This document shows positions 1 to 8,199 of a stretch of DNA of 64,000 nucleotides, one piece after another (positions within the stretch are counted from its first letter, which is position 1; each line of letters starts with the position of its first letter). The notes under the pieces are model-generated. The model ran no database searches and was not told where the DNA came from. It saw only the letters and a program-made list of their open reading frames with translations. The stretch is from positions 48,262 to 112,261 of the forward strand of contig NZ_VIQO01000043.1 in NCBI RefSeq assembly GCF_007483665.1, in the 5' to 3' direction. Position numbers and translations under genes: made by a program. The DNA is from Catellatospora sichuanensis (GTDB taxonomy: Bacteria > Actinomycetota > Actinomycetes > Mycobacteriales > Micromonosporaceae).

Positions 1-708
1 CTCGACCGGCCGCTGCGCCGCGAGGACATCGAGGGCGTGTACGCGGGCCTGCGCCCGCTACTGCGGGGGGAGTCGGACTCGACGTCGGCGCTGTCACGGG
101 AGCACGCCGTGGTCGAGCCGCTGCTGGGGCTGCTGCTGGTCGCGGGCGGCAAGTTCACCACGTACCGGGTGATGGCCCAGGACGTGATCGACAAGGCGGT
201 GCGGCGGCTCGGCGACGTGCGGCACAGCGGCACGGCGGAGCTGCCGCTGCTCGGCGCGGACGGCTACGAGGCGATGTGGCGCGACCGCGCCGACCTGGCC
301 CGTCGGCACGAGCTGAGCGTCGGCGCGGTGGAACACCTGCTGGAGCGCTACGGCACGCTCACCACCGAACTGCTCGCCCTGATCGACGAGGACCGCGCAC
401 TGGCCGACCCGCTGCCGGGCGCGCCGGAGCACCTGTCCGCCGAGGTCGTCTACGCGGCCCGCCACGAGGGCGCGCTGCACGTGGTGGACGTGCTGGCCCG
501 GCGTACCCGGATCTCCATCGAGACCGCCCACCGGGGCGTCCAGACCGCCCGCCGCACCGCCGAACTCATGGCCCCCGTCCTCGGCTGGTCCGCCGCCACC
601 ACCGAATCCGAGATCACCGCCTACCTCGCCCGCGTCGACGCCGAGCGCGAGTCCCAGCGCATGCCCGACGACGCCGCAGCCGACGCCGCCCGCCTCACCG
701 CCGTCTAA
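1..708 (+). CDS. glpD: Glycerol-3-phosphate dehydrogenase, C-terminal part (cut by window edge)
   Basis: The 3' end of a flavin-dependent glycerol-3-phosphate dehydrogenase, which oxidises sn-glycerol-3-phosphate to dihydroxyacetone phosphate at the membrane and feeds electrons to quinones. The frame is open from base 1, so the FAD-binding N-terminus lies outside the window. The visible part starts with the conserved stretch GVYAGLRPLL and continues with GGKFTTYRVMAQDVIDKA, both typical of the GlpD substrate domain, followed by the helical C-terminal domain (DUF/DAO_C type). The gene ends in TAA and is followed at once by a palindromic repeat and then a strong hairpin. Confidence 0.9.
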   Translation, partial: LDRPLRREDIEGVYAGLRPLLRGESDSTSALSREHAVVEPLLGLLLVAGGKFTTYRVMAQDVIDKAVRRLGDVRHSGTAELPLLGADGYEAMWRDRADLARRHELSVGAVEHLLERYGTLTTELLALIDEDRALADPLPGAPEHLSAEVVYAARHEGALHVVDVLARRTRISIETAHRGVQTARRTAELMAPVLGWSAATTESEITAYLARVDAERESQRMPDDAAADAARLTAV

Positions 709-712
709 AGCA

Positions 713-765
713 AAGGAAGGGCACCTTCCCATTGCTATACGTAGAGGAAGGGCACCTTCCTAACG
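713..765. repeat. Palindromic intergenic repeat, family A, copy 1
   Basis: Two short palindromes of the form GAAGGGCACCTTC lie about 15 bases apart, with TATACGTAG between them. Four more copies are at 22751, 23679, 47008 and 55045. This copy begins four bases after the glpD stop codon. It resembles a REP or MITE-type element with no coding capacity. Confidence 0.85.
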
Positions 766-830
766 CCTCGGAGTCGTGACCTGCGGCGCGGCGGCCGGCG
801 GAGGTGGGCGCGGCGCTGGGCGCAGGTCTT

Positions 831-891
831 GATCAGCGTTCCGTGTCAGGATCTGCGGCCGAAACGCAGATCCTGACACGAAACGCTGATC
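831..891. terminator. Long hairpin between convergent genes (family D)
   Basis: A 27-base arm starting GATCAGCGTT pairs with its complement at 865-891 (26 of 27 matches) around a 7-base loop. It lies between the convergent ends of glpD and the FAD-linked oxidase and could stop transcription from both sides. No T-run follows the stem. A degenerate relative is at 23517-23578. Confidence 0.6.
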
Positions 892-912
892 GCCAAATGG
901 GCTTGGCCGCCG

Positions 913-2301
913 TCAGCGCAGGACCTTGCCCGGGTTCAGGAGGTTGGCCGGGTCGAGGGCGGATTTGATGGCGCGTTGGACGTCGACGCCTACCTCGCCC
1001 AGCTCGGTGGCCAGCCAGTCGCGCTTGAGCAGGCCGACGCCGTGCTCGCCGGTGCAGGTGCCGCCCAGGGCCAGGCCGCGTTCCATGATCTCGTCGAAGA
1101 CGCGCTGGCCCGCGGCGACGCTGGCCGGGTCGGCGCGGTCGACCACGATGTTCGGGTGCAGGTTGCCGTCGCCCGCGTGGCCGACGACGCCGACCGGCAC
1201 GTCGTACTTGGCGGCGATCTCCACGATGTCGTCGAGCAGCTCCGCCAGCCGGGTACGCGGCACCGCGATGTCGTCGATGATCAGCCCGCCGTGTTCGTAC
1301 AGCGACAGGGCCAGGTGCTCCATCGCCGGGTGGGCGAGCCGCCGGGCCTGCAGCAGCTCGGCGGCCTCGGTCGCGTCGGTGGCCTGCCAGACCTCGCCCG
1401 CGCCCGCCTGCCGGGCCAGCTCGGCGATCGCCTCCAGGTCCGCGGCGGCCCGCGACCCGGTGTCCACCGCGGCCAGCAGCAGCGCGGCGGCGGAGGTGTC
1501 CAGACCCATCGGCCGGTATGCCTCCAGCGCCTCCAGGTGCACCCGGTCCAGCAGTTCCAGCAGGCTGGGGGACATGCCCGCCGCGAAGATCCGGTTGACC
1601 GCGTCGCCGGCCGCAGCCGTGGTCGGGAAGACCGCGACCATGGTCAGCGACTCATCGGCCGCCGGCCGCAGCGCCACGGTGATCTCCGTGATGATGCCGA
1701 GAGTGCCCTCCGAGCCGACGAAAAGCCTGGTCATGTCGTATCCGGCGACACCCTTCGGGGTGCGGCGACCGGTGCGCAGCACCCGCCCGTCGGCGAGCAC
1801 CACCTCCAGGCCGAGCACGTACTCGGTGGTGACGCCGTACTTCACGCAGCACATGCCGCCCGCGTTCGTGGCGACGTTGCCGCCGATCGTGCTCGACTCC
1901 CACGAGCCCGGGTCGGGCGGGTAGCGCAGCCCTTCCGCGAGGGCGGCGCGGGCCAGCACCGCGTTGACCACTCCCGGTTGGACGGTGGCGATCCGGTTGG
2001 CGGTGTCGAGGTCGACGATGCGGTTCATCGCCAGCATCGACACGACCAGGCAGCCGTCGACCGCGTTCGCGCCGCCCGCGAGCCCGGTCCGCGCGCCCTG
2101 CGGCACCACCGGCACCCCGTGCCGCGCGGCGATCGCCACCGCGGCGGCGACGTGCGCGGTCTCCTCCGGGCGTACGACGGCCAGCGGCATGCCCGCGTCG
2201 CAGAGATCCGCCTCGTCACGCCGGTACGAGATCAGCAGGTCGTGATCGGTGATCACACGGTCGGGGCCGAGCGCGGCCGTCAGCTCGTCGAGGAAGGTCA
2301 C
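913..2301 (-). CDS. FAD-linked oxidase (GlcD / D-lactate dehydrogenase family)
   Basis: A 462-residue flavoprotein of the vanillyl-alcohol-oxidase fold, as in glycolate oxidase subunit GlcD and D-lactate dehydrogenases, which oxidise 2-hydroxy acids to 2-oxo acids. The FAD-binding half shows PQGARTGLAGGANAVDG and NAGGMCCVKYG. The C-terminal oxidase half shows GHAGDGNLHPN and CTGEHGVGLLKR, the metal/substrate-site signatures of the family. The start is GTG at 2301, six bases from a TAGCGT -10 box, implying a leaderless mRNA. It is divergent from the DUF4031 gene. The exact substrate (glycolate, D-lactate or D-2-hydroxyglutarate) cannot be told. Confidence 0.85.
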   Translation of the reverse strand: MTFLDELTAALGPDRVITDHDLLISYRRDEADLCDAGMPLAVVRPEETAHVAAAVAIAARHGVPVVPQGARTGLAGGANAVDGCLVVSMLAMNRIVDLDTANRIATVQPGVVNAVLARAALAEGLRYPPDPGSWESSTIGGNVATNAGGMCCVKYGVTTEYVLGLEVVLADGRVLRTGRRTPKGVAGYDMTRLFVGSEGTLGIITEITVALRPAADESLTMVAVFPTTAAAGDAVNRIFAAGMSPSLLELLDRVHLEALEAYRPMGLDTSAAALLLAAVDTGSRAAADLEAIAELARQAGAGEVWQATDATEAAELLQARRLAHPAMEHLALSLYEHGGLIIDDIAVPRTRLAELLDDIVEIAAKYDVPVGVVGHAGDGNLHPNIVVDRADPASVAAGQRVFDEIMERGLALGGTCTGEHGVGLLKRDWLATELGEVGVDVQRAIKSALDPANLLNPGKVLR

Positions 2302-2307
2302 CTTCGC

Positions 2308-2317
2308 ACGCTAGCGT
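2308..2317. promoter_or_regulatory. Palindromic bidirectional -10 element
   Basis: The perfect palindrome ACGCTAGCGT reads TAGCGT on both strands. On each strand the box is six bases before a GTG start: 2324 forward (DUF4031) and 2301 reverse (FAD-linked oxidase). Both transcripts would be leaderless and compete for the same ten bases. Confidence 0.65.
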
Positions 2318-2323
2318 GGACCC

Positions 2324-2611
2324 GTGATCCATGTCGACAGCCCGGTCTGGCCCGCCCACGGCCGCCTGTGGGCGCATCTGGTCAGCGACGTGTCCCTGGC
2401 AGAGCTGCACGTGTTCGCCGAGCTGCTGGGCGCGCCCCGCCGCGGCTTCGACCGCGATCACTACGACATCCCCGCCGAACGCGTCCCCGTCGCCCTCTGG
2501 CTCGGCGCCCACTACGCCACCTCCCGCGACATCGCCCGCATGCTCCGCGCCGCCAACCTCCGCATCCCCAAACACCTGGCCCGCCCCCCACCCCCGCCCC
2601 TGGTGCGTTGA
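2324..2611 (+). CDS. DUF4031 domain protein
   Basis: A 95-residue protein matching the small actinobacterial DUF4031 family by its order of motifs: an N-terminal VDSPVWPAHGRLWAHL, a central ELHVFAELLG and HYDIP, and a final LGAHYATSRDIARML. Function is unknown. The GTG start has a -10 box six bases upstream and no ribosome-binding site. The stop codon TGA is the first part of a palindromic repeat (TTGATCATGA), so the last codons abut mobile-looking DNA; the proline-rich tail PPPPPLVR may be non-native. Confidence 0.75.
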   Translation: MIHVDSPVWPAHGRLWAHLVSDVSLAELHVFAELLGAPRRGFDRDHYDIPAERVPVALWLGAHYATSRDIARMLRAANLRIPKHLARPPPPPLVR

Positions 2612-2667
2612 TCATGAAGTTGTTCCGGTGACACGCCGCCCACCCGTGCCACAAGTTCATGATCAAC
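2607..2667. repeat. Palindromic intergenic repeat, family B, copy 1
   Basis: A 61-base element with terminal inverted arms GTTGATCATGAA / TTCATGATCAAC and a GC-rich middle containing ACACGCCG and CCGTGCCA. Related copies are at 17332 (reversed), 17485, 41605 and 51204. Here the two arms contain the stop codons of both flanking convergent genes (2609-2611 on plus, 2663-2665 on minus). Confidence 0.85.
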
Positions 2668-3298
2668 CCGGTGGTGGGGTGTGGGTGAGGGAGTCGAGTT
2701 CGCGGTGGAGGTTGGTGCGGGCGGGGGACTCCAGGGCGGGGGTGTGGTGGTAGAGGGTGGGGAGGGCCAGGAGGGATTGCAGGACGGTGCTGCGGCCGAT
2801 GCGCCAGAGGTCGTCGGGGACGTGGGCGTACTCGGCGCGGACGGCGGCCACGTAGCGCACGTAGTCGGGCCACGGGGCGGCGAGGATGGCGAGATCGGCG
2901 TCGGCCAGTAGGGCGCCGTTGCGGTCGTCGGCGGCGACGGCGTGGCCGGCGGTGAGGCGTACCAGTCGGGTGACCTCCTCGACCACCGCGGCCGGGACCT
3001 GGCATTCGGCCAGCAGCTCGCCGGTGAGCACGGCGCTGCGCTCCTCGTTGTCGGCGGCGGTCGGGTCGTAGACCGCGTCGTGGCCCCACACCGCGAGCGC
3101 GACCACCGGCTCGTCACCGACCAGGTCCAGGCAGGCGGCCAGATGCTCGACGGTGTGGTAGTACCGCTGCGGCTCCGACCAGCGGTTGATCAGCTCGGTG
3201 CCGACCTCGGCGAGCACGTGGTCGGGGGCGCCGGCCCCGGCGGCCCGGGCGGTGGCGGCGAACCGGTCGGCGGTGAGCAGGGTCGATTCGGTGGGCAT
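2663..3298 (-). CDS. HD-superfamily metal-dependent hydrolase
   Basis: A 211-residue protein of the predicted metal-dependent HD phosphohydrolase type. The metal ligands are visible as H in YYHTVEHL (around residue 50) and HD in AVWGHDAVYDP (around residue 75), followed by a helical domain. The start is placed at ATG 3298; the longer open frame upstream runs into the divergent FUSC gene and has no coding character. Substrate is unknown. The stop codon lies inside repeat B1. It is divergent from the FUSC gene, 58 bases apart. Confidence 0.75.
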   Translation of the reverse strand: MPTESTLLTADRFAATARAAGAGAPDHVLAEVGTELINRWSEPQRYYHTVEHLAACLDLVGDEPVVALAVWGHDAVYDPTAADNEERSAVLTGELLAECQVPAAVVEEVTRLVRLTAGHAVAADDRNGALLADADLAILAAPWPDYVRYVAAVRAEYAHVPDDLWRIGRSTVLQSLLALPTLYHHTPALESPARTNLHRELDSLTHTPPPG

Positions 3299-3356
3299 GG
3301 CCAAATCTTGGCGCATCCGTCCGGCTCGCGGTGCCAGGTGCGCCACAGTAAGGGTC

Positions 3357-4514
3357 ATGGACGCCGCCGAGCTGGGCCGACGCACGCAGGTGACGCTGCG
3401 CGACCGGGTGCGGCGGGTGCGCGGCAGCGTCATCCTCTCCGTGCAGGCCGCCGTCGCGGCGGGTCTGGCCTGGTATGTGGCGCACGACCTGCTCGGCCAC
3501 TTCCAGCCGTTCTTCGCGCCGATCGCGGCCGTGGTCACGCTGGCCATCTCCGTCGGTCAGCGGATGCGGCGGGCGGCCGAGATCGTGGCCGGCAACGCGG
3601 TCGGCATCCTGCTCGGCGAGCTGCTCATCCTGGTGATCGGCCGGGGCGCCTGGCAGGTGTCGCTGGTGGTGCTGCTCGCGATCAACCTGGCCATCTTCAT
3701 CGGCGGCTCGGCGTCGCTGGTGAGCCAGGCCGCCTCGTCCGGCATCCTGGTCGCCACACTGCTGCCGATCACCAGCGACTACTACCTCAGCCGCTTCGTC
3801 GACGCGGTCATCGGCGGCGGCATCGCGCTGCTGGTGATGGCGCTGCTGCTGCCGCTGAACCCGCTGACCGAGGTGAAGCGGGCGGTCGGGCCGCTGATGG
3901 AGTCGCTCGCCGACGGCCTCAACCAGGCGGCCGAGGCGCTGGCGCAGGGCGACGCGGCGGCGGCGCAGGAAGCGCTGGACCGTATGCGCGAGGCGGAATC
4001 GCACCTGCGGGCGTTCGGCGAGTCGCTGAAGGCGAGCAAGGAGCTGGCGACCATCGCCCCGCTGCACTGGGGCAAGCACGGACTGCTGGCGGCGTACATC
4101 GAGGCCGCGGACCATCTGGCGCGCTCGCTGCGCAACAGCCGGGTGCTGGTACGCCGCATCGTGTCGATGATCCGCGACGGCGAGACGGTGCCCCCCGCCC
4201 TGGTCGAGGCTGTGCACGCGCTGGCGCAGTCGGTATCGTCGCTGCGCCGGGAGCTGGCCGACGCGGTCGAGCCGGAGCAGGCCGAGCACGCCGCGGTGCG
4301 GGCGGTGCGCGAGGCGCGTGAGGCCCACCAGGCCGGGCTGGAGTTCTCCGGTGAGGTGGTGTTCGCGCAGGTCAGGTCCTCCGCGACGGATCTGCTGCGG
4401 GCTGCCGGGATGTCCCGGGAGGACGCGGAGCGGCAGGTGCGCAGAGCGGTCGGCCGCATCGACCGGTCAGATTCCGGCCGTTCGGCTGGTGGAAGCTCGG
4501 AGAAAGCTGGGTAG
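3357..4514 (+). CDS. FUSC-family aromatic-acid-exporter-like membrane protein
   Basis: A 385-residue protein with an N-terminal membrane block of about five to six helices (VILSVQAAVAAGLAWYVA, PFFAPIAAVVTLAISV, and on to about residue 165). A long soluble helical region rich in Ala, Glu and Arg follows. This is the layout of the FUSC / ArAE group (fusaric-acid resistance and YhfK-like proteins), which export small aromatic acids or have unknown roles. The ATG at 3357 is preceded by AGGGTC; longer frames upstream overlap the divergent HD gene. The substrate is not inferable. Confidence 0.75.
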   Translation: MDAAELGRRTQVTLRDRVRRVRGSVILSVQAAVAAGLAWYVAHDLLGHFQPFFAPIAAVVTLAISVGQRMRRAAEIVAGNAVGILLGELLILVIGRGAWQVSLVVLLAINLAIFIGGSASLVSQAASSGILVATLLPITSDYYLSRFVDAVIGGGIALLVMALLLPLNPLTEVKRAVGPLMESLADGLNQAAEALAQGDAAAAQEALDRMREAESHLRAFGESLKASKELATIAPLHWGKHGLLAAYIEAADHLARSLRNSRVLVRRIVSMIRDGETVPPALVEAVHALAQSVSSLRRELADAVEPEQAEHAAVRAVREAREAHQAGLEFSGEVVFAQVRSSATDLLRAAGMSREDAERQVRRAVGRIDRSDSGRSAGGSSEKAG

Positions 4515-4567
4515 CGTCCCCGCTTGATCATCAATGCTTTCACTGCCATCCCACGGGGGAACACAAG

Positions 4568-6178
4568 ATGAAGATCAGCACCGCCCTGGCGGCGGGTGCC
4601 TCGATGCTGCTCGCCGGTGGGCTCTCTGCCGTGCTGGGCACGCCTGCCCACGCCGCCGGCGGGGTCGACCTCGCCGTGAGCGTCCCGGCCAGCAAGATCG
4701 CCGTCGAGGCCGAGGGCAAGGGCTTCCGGGTCGACCTGTCCAACGTCGGCACCGCCGCGTCCGGTGACGCCCTGCTCACCTACGACTTCAACGGCCTGAC
4801 CAGCTCCCTCGTCGCCGCCGACCTGTCCTTCCTGGAGAACTCCGGCTGCGACATCACGGGCAAGGTGGCGAAGTGCCACCTTTACGGCTTCGCGCCCGGT
4901 GAGTCCTACACCGATGCGGTTTACCTGCGCAACGTCGGCAAGGCGGCGGGTGCCGCAGGCTCGTTCTCGGTGTCGTTCACGGCGGCTGGCGACGTCAACA
5001 CCGCCAACAACACCGTCACCGTGCCGGTGCAGGTCGTCGACAGCGGCGCGGACCTGATGTCCTACGCGTTCGACGTGGTCGCCGGTTACACCGCCGCCGG
5101 CAAGGTCATCCCGGTGAAGCCCGGCGCGAGCGCGCCGCTCGCGTGGGGCATCCACAACAACGGCGACCGGTACGTGCACGGCTTGGAATTCACCATCACA
5201 CTGCCGCCCCACGTCATTTACGACGGCGGCGGCGACTACCCCGGCTGGTGCGGGGTCGACCAGACCCTGTCCGTGATCACCTGCTCGGCTCCCGACGTGG
5301 TGATCCCGCCCGGTGGCTCTTTCACGCCCGAGTCCCCGACGAAGCTCTACGTCCTGCCGGGCTTCGTCGACGGACCGGCGGCCCTGCCCGGCGGCCTGGT
5401 CAGCGCCAAGGCCATCAAGACGTCCGTCGAGGAGCCCGCCGCGGGTGAGCTGAAGTCGGTGGACGGGTTCAAGGTCGCGGACGAGATGACCGAGCAGCAG
5501 TTCGAGCAGCTCGTCGAGGGTCTGCTGGAGGGCGTCGTGCCGAATGCGGCCGAGGCCGGCGACGTCGACCCGGCCGACGATGACGCGTCGTTCGCCGTGC
5601 ACGCGGCCGCCGCGGTCGCGGTCGACCAGGCCATCAGTGTGACCACGGGTTATGGCAAGGTCGGTGACGTTGTCAAGATCACCGTTACGGTCAGCAACGT
5701 CGGCAAGGCGAGCACCGGGCCGAGCTTCTTCATCCAGGCCCCGTCCGGCACCTCCTTCGTCGCGCCGGACCAGGCGGGAGCCGTCAGCTACTGCGAGGGC
5801 AAGGGGCAGATCCCGGCGTATTACACCGGCGAGACCGAGATCACCTGCGTATGGGAGTCCGAGCTGCAGCCCGGCCGTTCGCTGAAGCGTGAGGTGCTGG
5901 TGCGCATCGACGCCGAGCCCATCGGCGCCAACGGCCGAGCGCAGGTGCACACGTCGGAGGGCAAGGACATCAACCCGAAGAACGACACGGCCAAGGTCAT
6001 CATCAAGATCGGCACTCCGCCAGCCGGTGTCGACAACAGCGGCAACAACGGCGGCACCGGCGGTGGCCTGCCGGTGACCGGCGCCAACGTCGGCCTGATC
6101 GCCGGCATCGGTGGCGCGGTCGTGCTCGCGGGCGCCGTGCTGTTCCTGCTGGCGCGTCGCCGCAAGGTCGTCGCCTAG
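4568..6178 (+). CDS. LPXTG cell-wall-anchored surface protein, paralogue 1
   Basis: A 536-residue secreted protein. A Sec signal peptide ends at about AHA (residue 29). The body consists of beta-sandwich-like DUF11/CARDB-type segments with the recurring phrases AGKVIPVKPG, DVVIPPGG, VDQAISVT and NPKND. The C-terminus has the sortase motif LPVTG (501-505), a hydrophobic helix and an ARRRK tail. It would be covalently attached to peptidoglycan by a sortase, none of which is encoded in this window. The gene begins after CACGGGGGAACACAAG. A close tandem paralogue follows. Binding partner or function is unknown. Confidence 0.85.
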   Translation: MKISTALAAGASMLLAGGLSAVLGTPAHAAGGVDLAVSVPASKIAVEAEGKGFRVDLSNVGTAASGDALLTYDFNGLTSSLVAADLSFLENSGCDITGKVAKCHLYGFAPGESYTDAVYLRNVGKAAGAAGSFSVSFTAAGDVNTANNTVTVPVQVVDSGADLMSYAFDVVAGYTAAGKVIPVKPGASAPLAWGIHNNGDRYVHGLEFTITLPPHVIYDGGGDYPGWCGVDQTLSVITCSAPDVVIPPGGSFTPESPTKLYVLPGFVDGPAALPGGLVSAKAIKTSVEEPAAGELKSVDGFKVADEMTEQQFEQLVEGLLEGVVPNAAEAGDVDPADDDASFAVHAAAAVAVDQAISVTTGYGKVGDVVKITVTVSNVGKASTGPSFFIQAPSGTSFVAPDQAGAVSYCEGKGQIPAYYTGETEITCVWESELQPGRSLKREVLVRIDAEPIGANGRAQVHTSEGKDINPKNDTAKVIIKIGTPPAGVDNSGNNGGTGGGLPVTGANVGLIAGIGGAVVLAGAVLFLLARRRKVVA

Positions 6179-6205
6179 GACACCGCTGCCCGATCGCTCG
6201 GGTGG

Positions 6206-6250
6206 CAATGATCGGCCGGTGACCCGCTGCGGGTCACCGGCCGATCATTG
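6206..6250. terminator. Perfect 21-bp hairpin after surface-protein gene 1
   Basis: Arms of 21 bases (starting CAATGATCGGCCGGTGACCC) pair perfectly around a 3-base loop, 28 bases after the stop codon. The core GGCCGGTGACCC recurs in the hairpin after the second paralogue, so the terminator was probably duplicated along with the gene. Confidence 0.75.
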
Positions 6251-6462
6251 CGCCTGTCCGGCATGGTCCCGGCAATGGCCGGGCCGGTGTGCCGCCTGCC
6301 ACCTGCAGCGCTGCGGGAGGTCCTGGGAGAACAGGGAATCGTGTCGGGCCGGCTGTCGGCCGGATCGACAAAGGACCACCCGTTAGGACGGTTGAGCAGC
6401 TTCGACGTGGACGGGTACGGTGCCCCGATTGATCGACGCCTCACCATCCCACGGGGGAACAA

Positions 6463-8067
6463 ATGAAGATTCGCACCGCCCTGGCGGCGGGCGCATCGAT
6501 GCTGCTCGCCGGCGGGCTCTCCGCCGCCCTGGCGGCACCGGCGCACGCGGCCGACGGGATCGACCTCGGCGTGACCGTCACCGGCAGCAGGATGTCGGCG
6601 GACGCCGAGGGCAAGTGGTTCCGCGTTGACATGTTCAACGTCGGCACCGTCGAGTCGGGCGACGCCCGGATCACTTACGACTTCAGTGGGCTGAACAGCT
6701 CCCTCGTCAGGGCAGACCTCAGCATCTACGACGAAACCTTCTGTGACGTCGGCGCGGTGGTGAGCTGTGATCTGGTGGGCTTCGCCCCCGGCGAGCGGTA
6801 CACCGACTGGATCTACCTGCAGAACGTCGGCGGGATGACGGGTTCCGCCGGGAGGATCTCAGTGCTGCTCACCACGCCTGGCGAGGTCGACGGCATGAAC
6901 AACGAGGTCTTGAAGACCGTGGAACTCGTTCCCGGCGGTGTCGACCTGGTGCCCGTCGCGAACGACCTGGTGGACGGCTACACCCCCGCCGGCAAGGTCA
7001 TCCCGATCAAGCCGGGCCAGAGCGCGCCGCTCGCCTGGGCGATCGGCAACGAAGGCGACGCCATCGTGCACGGCGTCGATTTCACCATCACGCTGCCGCC
7101 GCACGTGCGGTTCGGCGAGGTGTACGACATCTGCGAGGTGAGCGAGCAGGAGACCGAGGTCCTCACCTGCTCCGATCCCGATGTGGTGATCCCGCCCGGC
7201 GGCGTCTACTCGCCGCAGGGGGCGCTGGTGGTCACTGTCGACGACTCGTACGCCGGCGGCCCGATCGCGCTGCGCGGTGGTCTCGTCAGCGCGAAGGCGA
7301 TTGAGCAGGTCGCCACGGCACCGGCCGGTGAGCAGCCCGCCGACGGCTTCGAGGTCGCCGCGGATCTGACCGACGCGCAGCTCGACGAGTTGATCGAAGA
7401 GCTCATCAAGGACCTGGTGGCCAACGCCGAGCAGGCCAGCGAGGTCGACGAGGGTGACAACGACGCCCGGTTCTCCGCACACGTGGGCGCGCCGCTCGCG
7501 GTCGACCAGGCCATCTCGGTGACCCAGGGCATCGGGCGGGTCGGGGACACCGTCAAGATCAAGGTCGCGGTCAGCAACATCGGCAAGGCGAGCACCAGGC
7601 CGATGTTCTACATCAAGGTTCCATCCGGCACCTCCTTCGTGGCACCGGCCGTGAAGCCGGGCGTCGGCAGCTGCATCGACCGCGGCGGCGAGGGCCCGGT
7701 CTGGGAGTACACCGGCGAGACCGAGCTGGCCTGCGGGTTCGAGCCGGAGCTGCAGCCCGGCCGTACGCTGACCCGCGAGCTGCTGGTGCACATCGACTCG
7801 GCGACCATCGGCAACAACGGCTTCGCCGAGGTGGTGACCACGGTCGGCAAGGACGGCAATCCCAAGAACGACATCGCCAAGGTCATCATCAAGATCGGTA
7901 CCCCGCCGGCCGGCGGCAACAACGGCGGCAACGGCGGCGGCCTGCCGGTGACCGGCACCAACGTCGGTCTGATCGCCGGTATCGGCGGCGCGGTCGTGGT
8001 CGCGGGTGCCGTGCTCTTCCTGATGACCCGCCGCCGCAAGATCGCCGCGGATGAGACCGAGGCCTGA
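6463..8067 (+). CDS. LPXTG cell-wall-anchored surface protein, paralogue 2
   Basis: A 534-residue tandem duplicate of the preceding gene. It has the same signal peptide (MKIRTALAAGASMLLAGG, cleavage near AHA), the same internal phrases (AGKVIPIKPG, DVVIPPGG, VDQAISVT, NPKND) and the same C-terminal LPVTG motif (494-498), helix and TRRRK tail, plus six extra acidic residues at the end. The ribosome-binding region CATCCCACGGGGGAAC is shared almost base for base with copy 1. The central region has diverged most, which suggests different ligand surfaces. Export by Sec and anchoring by sortase are inferred. Confidence 0.85.
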   Translation: MKIRTALAAGASMLLAGGLSAALAAPAHAADGIDLGVTVTGSRMSADAEGKWFRVDMFNVGTVESGDARITYDFSGLNSSLVRADLSIYDETFCDVGAVVSCDLVGFAPGERYTDWIYLQNVGGMTGSAGRISVLLTTPGEVDGMNNEVLKTVELVPGGVDLVPVANDLVDGYTPAGKVIPIKPGQSAPLAWAIGNEGDAIVHGVDFTITLPPHVRFGEVYDICEVSEQETEVLTCSDPDVVIPPGGVYSPQGALVVTVDDSYAGGPIALRGGLVSAKAIEQVATAPAGEQPADGFEVAADLTDAQLDELIEELIKDLVANAEQASEVDEGDNDARFSAHVGAPLAVDQAISVTQGIGRVGDTVKIKVAVSNIGKASTRPMFYIKVPSGTSFVAPAVKPGVGSCIDRGGEGPVWEYTGETELACGFEPELQPGRTLTRELLVHIDSATIGNNGFAEVVTTVGKDGNPKNDIAKVIIKIGTPPAGGNNGGNGGGLPVTGTNVGLIAGIGGAVVVAGAVLFLMTRRRKIAADETEA

Positions 8068-8087
8068 TCGTCGAGGTAGCGCCACCC

Positions 8088-8115
8088 GGCCGGTGACCCA
8101 CACGGGTCACCGGCC
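8088..8115. terminator. Hairpin between surface-protein gene 2 and convergent aminotransferase
   Basis: The 12-base arms GGCCGGTGACCC / GGGTCACCGGCC pair around a 4-base loop. The hairpin lies between convergent genes and shares its core with the hairpin at 6206. Confidence 0.7.
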
Positions 8116-8199
8116 GATTTCGTCCACCGGCTCGCGACGTGCTTGCCGGGGCCGACCCGGCGATCACCGGAACCGCCCCGACTCGTGCGGCGCGACGGC

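Noticed and set aside
3782..6208. An 808-codon open frame on the minus strand
   Set aside because: It is the complement of the FUSC 3' half and of LPXTG gene 1. Long antisense frames arise in GC-rich DNA; composition is Arg/His/Val-rich with no recognisable domain.
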